DNA from: Chloroflexota bacterium
Lineage (GTDB): Bacteria; Chloroflexota; Limnocylindria; P2-11E
Assembly (NCBI GenBank): GCA_005879975.1
Contig: VBIL01000075.1
Location: forward strand, 1 to 39,646
Length of the DNA: 39,646 nt
Direction: 5' to 3'
Part shown: in pieces, positions 32,715 to 39,042 of the stretch
Position numbering within the stretch: position 1 is the stretch's first letter
How the letters are laid out: each line of letters opens with the position of its first letter
The notes under the pieces: generated by a model
The model's input: only the letters and a program-made list of their open reading frames with translations
Database searches by the model: none
What the model was told of the DNA's origin: nothing
Program-made: the position numbers and the translations under genes

Positions 32715-32921
32715 ATGCGCTGGCTTGGTCTGCTGCTCGTCGCCGCGGGCGTCGGCCAACTCATCGCCTTCTGCTTGATCTGGCCGCCGATCCTTCTCTA
32801 CGGCAACGACGTGGCTTCACCGAACGGGATCTTGGCGATCGGCGCGATCCTCGGCCTGGTGTTCGTCATCGCCGGGATCATGGTGATCTTCGGCGGCCGT
32901 GGTGGTCCCGACGTGGCCTAA
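32715..32921 (+). CDS. Small two-helix membrane protein
   Basis: A 68-residue protein with two hydrophobic segments at about 3-28 and 38-60 joined by a short loop containing NDVASPNG, and a glycine-rich tail. I do not recognise the family. It is transcribed away from the SDR gene (21-bp gap) and converges with uppP: its TAA stop overlaps the uppP TAG on the other strand by two bases. The hydrophobic pattern and natural loop support a real gene despite its size. Confidence 0.7.
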   Translation: MRWLGLLLVAAGVGQLIAFCLIWPPILLYGNDVASPNGILAIGAILGLVFVIAGIMVIFGGRGGPDVA

Positions 32922-33721
32922 GGGGCGAGCAAACCTGCCGCGATCGCAAGGACGATCACGGCCGCCAGCACCACCCGATAGGCGACGAACCAATTCAGCG
33001 AGTGGCCGCGGAGGAAGCGGACCATGAAGGCGACTGCGGCGATGCCGAAAAGGAACGATGTGACGAATCCGATGGCGAGCACGTCGGGCTCGGCAAAGAG
33101 CCCGGCGGCCTTGCGTGCGTCGAGCAGGGTCTTCGCGCCCGCTCCGAGGATCACGGGGGTTGCGAGGAGGAACGAGAACCGCGTCGCCTCTTCTCGATTG
33201 AGCTCGCGAACGAGGCCGGCAGAGATCGTGATGCCCGAGCGAGAGATGCCGGGGAGGAGCGCGATCGCCTGAGCGGCGCCCATGAACAATGCGTCGACGA
33301 CCGTCAGGTCGCCGATCGTTCGGCGCTGCCGCGCGACGGCCTCCGCGGCAACAAAGACGATCGATCCGATGACCAGACCGGCCGCGATGAAGACCGGACT
33401 GCGCAGCTCTCGCTCGACCGCGGACTGAAAGAGCACGCCGGCGATCGCCGCCGGTGCGGTGCCGAGCACGACGAGCGCGGGCATCCGCCAGCGGCCGCGG
33501 AACACATCGGCCACCAGGCCGATCCATGTGCGGGCGAAGTAGAGGAGCACGGCGAGGGCGGTGCCGAGGTGCAGGGCGACGTCGAAGCTGAGCCCGAAAC
33601 GTTCCGGATCGAGCTTGAGCACGTCGCTGGCGAGAATGAGATGCGCGGTCGAGCTCACCGGAAGGAATTCGGTGAGCCCCTGGATCACCCCGAGGATCGC
33701 CGCCGCCGCCGCGTCGTTCAT
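32918..33721 (-). CDS. uppP: Undecaprenyl-diphosphatase
   Basis: UppP (BacA) dephosphorylates undecaprenyl diphosphate at the membrane, regenerating the lipid carrier for peptidoglycan and other envelope polymers and giving bacitracin tolerance. The 267-residue protein has about eight membrane segments and both signature motifs: GLTEFLPVSSTAHL at 15-28 and PGISRSG at 157-163. ATG 33721 overlaps the stop of the preceding gene as ATGA. It ends an operon containing TldD/TldE and two unusual proteins, so it may serve an envelope-related function of that set as well as housekeeping. Confidence 0.95.
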   Translation of the reverse strand: MNDAAAAAILGVIQGLTEFLPVSSTAHLILASDVLKLDPERFGLSFDVALHLGTALAVLLYFARTWIGLVADVFRGRWRMPALVVLGTAPAAIAGVLFQSAVERELRSPVFIAAGLVIGSIVFVAAEAVARQRRTIGDLTVVDALFMGAAQAIALLPGISRSGITISAGLVRELNREEATRFSFLLATPVILGAGAKTLLDARKAAGLFAEPDVLAIGFVTSFLFGIAAVAFMVRFLRGHSLNWFVAYRVVLAAVIVLAIAAGLLAP

Positions 33722-34671
33722 CGCATCGAGCGCCGGGCGGCCGCGAGCGCCTCCCGCGCCTCGCGGTCGTTCTCGCGCACCGCGTCGAGGTTCTTGGCCC
33801 ACGCACGCCGGTGACCCACGTCGAGAAAGCGCATCGCGACTCCTCCGTCGAATTCGCCGACCCCGCCCTTGGCTGCCGACTCCGCGGCGTAGCCATACGA
33901 CTCCGCGGCGCGTAGCAGATCGCCGCCCGGCGCGTTCGCGAACATGCCGCGCGCGCCGCGAAGAAATCGCGCCGCCGCGCGACGCTTGTCGACCAGGACG
34001 GCGCGCATCGCATGATCGGCAAACGCCGCGGTCCCGGCGTGCTTTGCGTCGCTCCATCGCGCATCCTCACGGAGCGCGCCGGACCATGAGGCCAGCGCCC
34101 GATCGCTCGCGTCGCCGGCCGTGAGCCCCGCATCGATACCTTCGCGCACGGCATTCGCCCGGTCCGGCGCCGCGCCTTTGTCGAGAAAGACGAGCCCGCC
34201 ACGATCCTCACTCTCGAACGCGTCCCACCCGACGCGGCGCGGGTCGTCGCCTTTGTCAAAGAACGTGCGCGCGAAAAAGGTCGGTCCCTCTTGATCGAAG
34301 CCCACGACGAGGCCGTACTCGGGCGTGCCGCCGAGACCGAACACGAGGGGCGGCAGCTGCGCATCGACTGCCTCCATCACGCGATCCAGGATGAGCTCGC
34401 GCATCTCCTCGTCGTACGGTGGCGGTTCGGGATCGAGGCGCACACCCGCCGCGCGCGCCGCGCGACGGAGCGTGTCGGAATCGCGCGGTGTCGCGGCAAG
34501 CGGGTCCCACCCCGTCTCGTCGATCGTCGCGGTGAACGCGGCGGCCGAGGAGCCCATGAGCCAGTCGTAATCGGTCTTCGTCGCGGCGGCGAGCGCCGCG
34601 GGGAACGTACAGTCGTGCCCTTCACCGAACCGGAGCGGCGCGATCTCTTTAAGGATGCGGCGTTTGGTCAG
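33718..34671 (-). CDS. BtrH/C39-like cysteine protein, unknown role
   Basis: About 317 residues. The N-terminal half resembles the butirosin BtrH N-terminal/C39-like fold: a conserved Cys21 in EGHDCTFPAALAAA, followed by the WLMGSSAAAF segment, and later PPLVFGLGGTPEYGLVVGFD, which corresponds to the strand where papain-like proteins carry a His (here Tyr). The C-terminal half is helical (DKRRAAARFLRGARGMFANA and after). The conserved N-terminus extends beyond the first ATG (34555) and no GTG or TTG fits nearby. A CTG at 34671 overlaps the preceding stop as CTGA and is the best start. Enzymatic activity (acyl transfer or proteolysis) is possible but unproven. Confidence 0.7.
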   Translation of the reverse strand: MTKRRILKEIAPLRFGEGHDCTFPAALAAATKTDYDWLMGSSAAAFTATIDETGWDPLAATPRDSDTLRRAARAAGVRLDPEPPPYDEEMRELILDRVMEAVDAQLPPLVFGLGGTPEYGLVVGFDQEGPTFFARTFFDKGDDPRRVGWDAFESEDRGGLVFLDKGAAPDRANAVREGIDAGLTAGDASDRALASWSGALREDARWSDAKHAGTAAFADHAMRAVLVDKRRAAARFLRGARGMFANAPGGDLLRAAESYGYAAESAAKGGVGEFDGGVAMRFLDVGHRRAWAKNLDAVRENDREAREALAAARRSMR

Positions 34672-35615
34672 GCGCCGTTCTCGGGGAAGGCGTGCTTCAG
34701 GAGCGTGCAGACCTGGAGCGTCACCCACTTGCTCGCGTCGACCTTCGATGGCATGCGGGCGACGTACGGTGCTCTTCCGGCCCAGCGGCCACGCGGGTCC
34801 TGGCGCGAAAGGAGCCACGCGATCGCCGGCTGAACTCGGTCGTCATCGATCGCGCCGGCGGCATCGAGGGCGCGGAGGACGAAGAGGACGTCGGCTTGGT
34901 AAAAGAGCGGGAACGAGAGCTGGCGCCAGAGATAGCTGGGCTCTGTGTCCGTCGGGTACTTCCCACGCTCGACCCGATAGGACAGGAGGAACTCCACGCC
35001 GCGCCGGATCGTCCGAGCGACCTCGCGCGTGCGTGCGCCCTCGGGAAGCGCCGCGAGCCCCCAGATGAGTCGGGCATAGCCCCACGCGCAGGGTTGGTCG
35101 CCATTGATCCAGCACGCGGCGTCGAATTTCTTCGAGTCCTGCACGAGCCGCTCGACGAGGGGCTCGACTCGCGGATCGTTGCCGTAGCCTGCGATCGAGA
35201 CATAGCGCACCAGGTTGCCGATGACGCATGACGCGCCGTGATCTCTGTTGAACACCCAGCGCATCCCACCCATGTCGGGTTGGCCGAGCTCGTCGAGAAC
35301 GTAACGCGCGGCCCGCTTCACGCGGGTATCCGACGCATCGACCCCGTACTCGATCAGAAGCAGATTCGACCAGAGCGTGCCCTCGTACTTCGGGCCGTAC
35401 ATATTCGCGCCAGGCCATCCGCCGCTCGGACGCTGACGCCCCAGGATCGTGGAGATCGGCGGCGTACCCATCGCCCGCTGCTGCGCTTCGCGCACTTCAG
35501 GATCGCGGGGCCCTCGGTCGAGCAGGGATCGCAGCGCCAGCGACCGGACCGCCGGATCGCGCCGCTCGAGAAGCCACGGGACCGGGTCACCCTTCAACAG
35601 GGACCGCCAGGACAC
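34668..35615 (-). CDS. Alpha/alpha-toroid (prenyltransferase/squalene-cyclase-like repeat) protein
   Basis: A 315-residue helical-repeat protein of the terpenoid-cyclase/protein-prenyltransferase toroid fold. QW-like repeats are visible: RQRPSGGWPG near 60-69, GGMRWVFNRDHGASC, a middle NGDQPCAWGYARLIWGLAAL and a C-terminal LLSRQDPRGRWAGR. It begins WRSLLKGDPVPWLLERRDPA, a start I know from proteins often labelled, wrongly, as nitrogen-fixation proteins. No DxDD protonation motif of squalene-hopene cyclases is seen, so cyclase activity is doubtful; a binding or lyase role is possible. GTG 35615 directly abuts the tldE stop. It overlaps the next gene by four bases. Confidence 0.8.
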   Translation of the reverse strand: MSWRSLLKGDPVPWLLERRDPAVRSLALRSLLDRGPRDPEVREAQQRAMGTPPISTILGRQRPSGGWPGANMYGPKYEGTLWSNLLLIEYGVDASDTRVKRAARYVLDELGQPDMGGMRWVFNRDHGASCVIGNLVRYVSIAGYGNDPRVEPLVERLVQDSKKFDAACWINGDQPCAWGYARLIWGLAALPEGARTREVARTIRRGVEFLLSYRVERGKYPTDTEPSYLWRQLSFPLFYQADVLFVLRALDAAGAIDDDRVQPAIAWLLSRQDPRGRWAGRAPYVARMPSKVDASKWVTLQVCTLLKHAFPENGA

Positions 35616-36977
35616 CTAGGCCCCTCCGATAGACAACTCTGAGATGACGAGCGTGGGACTGCCTAGGCCGCCCGGCCCAAATACCAGATCGTTCCCGACG
35701 CCGACCACCGCACCAAGCAGATGAGTGAGGTTGCCGGCGATCGTGATGCCCTCCGCCGGATGCACGCGTCCCCCGCGCTCGAGATAGTTCCCGGTCGCGC
35801 CGAGCGAGAACTCGCCCGACACGGGATCGATCGTGTGCAGATTCAGCAGTGACGTCACGGCAAGCGCGTGGTCCAGCCCGCGAACGATCCCCTCGGCGTC
35901 GTCGGAACCGGCGGCAACAAAGAGATTCGACGGCCCGATGCGGGCCGGCGAGCCGTAGCCGCCGCGTCGCGCATTGCCGCTGGGGTCGATGTGCAGCTTG
36001 CTCGCCGTCTTCAGTGATGTGAGATACCCGCGGAGGGAACCGCGGTCGATCAACGTTCGCGTTGTGGTCGCGACGCCTTCGCCGTCGAACGGTGCGCTCC
36101 GAAGGCCGCGCGGCTTCCGCGCATCGTCCACGATCGTGATCTTCTCGTTTGCGACGCGCTGCCCCACCTTTCCCGCGAAGAGACTTCGCCCTTTGAGCAC
36201 GTTGTCGGCCGAGAACAGCGGGCCGATCGCGCGCAAGAGATCCATCGCCATCCACGGATCCAGGACGACCGGGAGCTTCTGCGTCGCCAGAGGACGGGAG
36301 CCGAGCTTCTCGACGGCGCGCTGCGCGGCGCGCTGTCCGACGCGCACCGGGTCGAGCTCGGCGAATCGGCGAGCGGCCTCGCCGTGATAGCCGACCTGCC
36401 GTTCGCCACCAGGAGAGGTCTCCGTCGCCACCGCCGAGGTCATGACGCCGCAGTACGACTCGCGGTACGAGGCGCGGACGCCGGTCGTCGTCGCGATGAT
36501 CGTGGTCGACTCCGAGTCGCTGTACGTCGTCTTGCGAAACTGCCTGATGCGCGGATCGACCGCGCGCGCGGCCTCTTCGACAGTCAGCGCGACGGCACCC
36601 CGCTCAGCCAGCGGCCGGTCGACCACGCCGGCCTGGTAGATGTCCAGATCGGCGTCGTCGATCGCTTTCTTCGCAAGAGCGAGATCGGGATCGGCCTCGG
36701 TGACGCCCGACATCCGGCGCGCCGTGTCGGCGCAGGTTCGGATGCCGTCCGCGCTGAGGTCGCTCGTGTAGGCGAAGCCGAGGCGCTGCTCGTCGAGGAC
36801 GCGGATGCCGACGCCGCGCTCGCCGCGCGCGATGGCGCTTTCGATCGCGCCCTCCTTGATCTCCACGGATCCCGACTGCGCCTCGCGGAGGAAGACCTCC
36901 CCGGTCGCGACGCCTAGCGAGCGCAGCGCATCCAGCGCCGTGTCGACCGTAGCCTCGTTCGTGAGCCGCTCGCTCAT
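35616..36977 (-). CDS. tldE: TldE/PmbA metallopeptidase subunit
   Basis: A 453-residue TldD/PmbA-family protein that lacks the HExxxH motif, as expected for the TldE (PmbA) partner. Family features: GSVEIKEGAIESAIARGERG in the N-terminal domain, VVLDPWMAMDLLRAIGPLFS, GVATTTRTLIDRGSLRGYLT and the C-terminal GEFSLGATGNYLERG with GITIAGNL. TldE pairs with TldD to form a heterodimeric peptidase that digests unfolded peptides and matures some peptide antibiotics. ATG 36977 overlaps the last codon and stop of the short frame carried by the structured repeat, as ATGA. The same junction sequence stands at the tldD stop, 200 bp upstream. Confidence 0.93.
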   Translation of the reverse strand: MSERLTNEATVDTALDALRSLGVATGEVFLREAQSGSVEIKEGAIESAIARGERGVGIRVLDEQRLGFAYTSDLSADGIRTCADTARRMSGVTEADPDLALAKKAIDDADLDIYQAGVVDRPLAERGAVALTVEEAARAVDPRIRQFRKTTYSDSESTTIIATTTGVRASYRESYCGVMTSAVATETSPGGERQVGYHGEAARRFAELDPVRVGQRAAQRAVEKLGSRPLATQKLPVVLDPWMAMDLLRAIGPLFSADNVLKGRSLFAGKVGQRVANEKITIVDDARKPRGLRSAPFDGEGVATTTRTLIDRGSLRGYLTSLKTASKLHIDPSGNARRGGYGSPARIGPSNLFVAAGSDDAEGIVRGLDHALAVTSLLNLHTIDPVSGEFSLGATGNYLERGGRVHPAEGITIAGNLTHLLGAVVGVGNDLVFGPGGLGSPTLVISELSIGGA

Positions 36978-36981
36978 TTCA

Positions 36982-37057
36982 GCTCAATCTCTGCCTTCGG
37001 CAGAGACACGCTCAAGACTGGCGGTCTCGCTCCTCGCGGATAAACCGCTCGTCGCTC
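36982..37057 (-). repeat. Structured interspersed repeat, copy A
   Basis: A 76-bp copy of the element also found at 37068-37170 and 22268-22345. On the minus strand it runs from GAGCGACGAGCGG to GAGATTGAGC. It has a short hairpin (GCGG-TTTAT-CCGC) and an 8-bp hairpin at 36988-37006 (TCTCTGCC-GAA-GGCAGAGA as read on the minus strand). A 29-codon open frame (36974-37063, beginning MSERRAVYPR and ending KAEIELK) spans it; its ATG and stop overlap the neighbouring stop and start by ATGA. The copy lies immediately upstream of tldE. Confidence 0.88.
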
Positions 37058-37067
37058 GCTCATCTCA

Positions 37068-37170
37068 GCTCAATCTCTGCCTTCGGCAGAGACACGCTCA
37101 AGACTGGTGGTCTCGCTCCTCGCCGGCAGGGGTAGGGGCCCCTGGGCGCGGAGCGACCCGCTCGTCGCTC
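37068..37170 (-). repeat. Structured interspersed repeat, copy B with internal insertion
   Basis: A tandem copy directly upstream of copy A, almost identical over its 3' half, including the hairpin at 37074-37092. It carries about 27 extra bases between the GAGCGG and GCGAGGAGCG blocks, containing an AGGGGCCCCT palindrome. A 39-codon open frame (37060-37179, starting MKCERRAGRS and ending KAEIELR) spans it. The frame begins in the tldD stop codon (AAATGA) and ends in the start of copy A's frame (AGATGA). Confidence 0.86.
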
Positions 37171-37175
37171 GCACT

Positions 37176-38591
37176 TCATTTCAGTTTCCCGCCCACCACG
37201 ACCGAGGGGATGCGGATCGTTGGCTGGGCGTCGGCGACCGGCGCTCCCTGCCCGTCCTTGCCGCATGTCCCGGTGGAGTAACCGAGATCGCTCCCGACCA
37301 TGTCGATCTCGCTCATGAGCTTCGGGCCCTGGCCGACGAGCGTTGCTCCGCGGAGCGGCTCCGCGAGCTTTCCGTCGCGGATGCGGTAGCACTCGGTTAT
37401 CTCGAAGGCGAAATTGCCCGAGACCACGTCGACCTGCCCACCGCCCATCTTCTTCACGAACACGCCGTCCTTGACGGAACGCAGGATCTCCGCCGGTTCC
37501 GACGTCCCGCGCGCGATCATCGTGTTCGTCATCCGGCAGATCGGGAGATAGCGGAAGGACTCGCGTCGCCCGTTGCCACTCCTCGGGATGCCGAGCTTCT
37601 CGGCATGCTTCCGATCCGAGAGGTAGGTCCGAAGGATGCCGTTTTCGATAAGAACCGTGCGGTTCGTCGGTGTGCCCTCGTCGTCGATCGCCGACGTGCC
37701 GCGCCTGTCGGGATCGGTCCCGTCGTCGATCACCGTGATGAGCTCGCTCGCGACCTTCTGCCCGATGCGACCCGAGTAGACCGAGAGTCCTTTCAGGTTG
37801 AGGTCGGCTTCGAGACCATGACCGACCGACTCGTGAATGAGCGTGCCCCCCGCCTCACTCGACAGAACGACCGTATACGTGCCCGCCGGCGCCGGGTCAG
37901 CGCCGACGTTGAGCACCGCACGACGAGTCGCGTCGGTCGCCGCCTGCTCGACCGCCTGATCGGTCAGCATCTCGAATCCCGCGGTGCCGCGGAGCGCCTC
38001 GAAGCCGGATTCGAGCACCTCCCCCTGCTTCGCTACAACGTGCACGGCGAGGTTGAGACGCACCCGGGTGTCGGTCCGCAGCAGGCCATCGCTGTTCGCG
38101 ATCAGGATCTCCTGAACGCTCTCGCCGTAGCTGGCGGTCACCTGCTGGACCCGCGGATCGAGGCCGCGCGCTACCTCGTTTGCCCGGCGCAGAAGGCCCA
38201 GCTTCCGCTCGACGGCGACCGAGCGCGGGTCGATGGCGACGGTCGAGTGACGCGGAACCGAGTCCGGTTCGGGCGGAGTGGCTTCGTGGAGCTCGCCGCC
38301 GTCGGCGACGCTGCGCGCGGCGCGCCCTGCCAGTGCGATCAGGTCGTCGACATCCGCAACGTTCCCGTTCGCATAGGTCGTGCGCTCGCCGCTGGTCACG
38401 CGGATGCCCGCACCTTGATCCACGCCGCTGATCGCATCCTCGATGCGTCCGTCATCGAGGACGAGCTGCAGCGTCTCGTGCCGTTCCCAGTAGAGCTCCG
38501 CCCAGTCCCCGCCCCGCGAGAGCGCGGTGCGGAGCGTCTGTGCCGCCTCGCGCGCGCTGATCGACGGATCTTTTGTCAGTGTGGTGGTGAT
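37176..38591 (-). CDS. tldD: TldD metallopeptidase subunit, non-canonical start
   Basis: The catalytic partner of TldE. The zinc motif HESVGH is at 253-258 within GGTLIHESVGHGLEADL, and the DQGAGIRV, LTDQAVEQA and C-terminal GPKLMSEIDMVG segments fit the family. The conserved N-terminus (SRGGDWAELYWERHETLQLV, then DDGRIEDAISGVDQGAGIRV) extends 56 codons ahead of the first GTG (38423). No ATG, GTG or TTG precedes it in frame. An ATC at 38591 stands six bases behind a perfect GGAGGT and gives 471 residues, near the 481 of Escherichia coli TldD; CTG 38579 is the alternative. The gene follows yjbQ by 43 bp. Two structured repeats separate its stop from tldE. Confidence 0.88.
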   Translation of the reverse strand: MTTTLTKDPSISAREAAQTLRTALSRGGDWAELYWERHETLQLVLDDGRIEDAISGVDQGAGIRVTSGERTTYANGNVADVDDLIALAGRAARSVADGGELHEATPPEPDSVPRHSTVAIDPRSVAVERKLGLLRRANEVARGLDPRVQQVTASYGESVQEILIANSDGLLRTDTRVRLNLAVHVVAKQGEVLESGFEALRGTAGFEMLTDQAVEQAATDATRRAVLNVGADPAPAGTYTVVLSSEAGGTLIHESVGHGLEADLNLKGLSVYSGRIGQKVASELITVIDDGTDPDRRGTSAIDDEGTPTNRTVLIENGILRTYLSDRKHAEKLGIPRSGNGRRESFRYLPICRMTNTMIARGTSEPAEILRSVKDGVFVKKMGGGQVDVVSGNFAFEITECYRIRDGKLAEPLRGATLVGQGPKLMSEIDMVGSDLGYSTGTCGKDGQGAPVADAQPTIRIPSVVVGGKLK

Positions 38592-38597
38592 GTGCTG

Positions 38598-38603
38598 ACC
38601 TCC
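38598..38603 (-). promoter_or_regulatory. Ribosome binding site that decides the tldD start
   Basis: GGAGGT on the minus strand, with spacer CAGCAC before ATC 38591. It is the best Shine-Dalgarno match near the open N-terminal frame of tldD and lies 18 bases from the nearest CTG, which favours ATC as initiator. Confidence 0.6.
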
Positions 38604-38634
38604 GCTCCCCTGAAAGTCAGCGATGGTACGACGT

Positions 38635-39042
38635 TCATTCGCCGATGACAGTTATGGTCGCGCCTCGTTCCCGCGGGCCATCGAACTCCGCAAGGTAAAT
38701 GCCCTGCCATGTTCCGAGCGCGACCTCACCGTCGCGCACCGCGAGCGTGATCGAGTTACCGACAAGGACTGATTTGACGTGCGCGGGACCGTTGCCCTCG
38801 GCATGCGCGTACTTCGCACCGCTCGGCACGGCGCGTTCCAGCGCGGTGAGCACATCTTTCTGCACGTCGGGGTCGGCGTTCTCGTTCACGAACACCGCGG
38901 CGGTCGTGTGCGCGACGCTGACCGTCACGATCCCATCGCCGATCTTCGCGCGCGTGACCGCGGCCTTCACGCGTGGCGTGATGTCGATGGTCTCTTCACG
39001 CTTCTTCGATGCGATGCTGATTTCCTCGTGACGAACGCTCAT
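38635..39042 (-). CDS. yjbQ: YjbQ/UPF0047 family protein
   Basis: A 135-residue protein of the YjbQ (UPF0047) family; members show weak thiamine-phosphate synthase activity, and their true role is unsettled. It has the family pattern VSVAHTTAAVFVNENADPDV with a conserved His and acidic residues, YAHAEGNGPAHVKSVLVGNS with further His residues, and the LGTWQGIYLAEFDGPRER end. The conserved histidines likely bind metal. ATG 39042 overlaps the stop of the ammonia-lyase gene as ATGA. tldD follows 43 bp downstream. Confidence 0.92.
   Translation of the reverse strand: MSVRHEEISIASKKREETIDITPRVKAAVTRAKIGDGIVTVSVAHTTAAVFVNENADPDVQKDVLTALERAVPSGAKYAHAEGNGPAHVKSVLVGNSITLAVRDGEVALGTWQGIYLAEFDGPRERGATITVIGE

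Noticed and set aside
34668-35615. Nitrogen-fixation (NifH) protein
   Set aside because: The start resembles proteins carrying that label, but there is no P-loop or iron-sulfur cysteine pattern; the repeats are of toroid type.
36982-37170. CRISPR array
   Set aside because: Only two adjacent units of unequal length, no short constant repeats with unique spacers, and no cas genes.
37107-38648. 513-codon plus-strand frame opposite tldD
   Set aside because: Shadow of tldD; no motifs, and it ends within the opposing yjbQ region.
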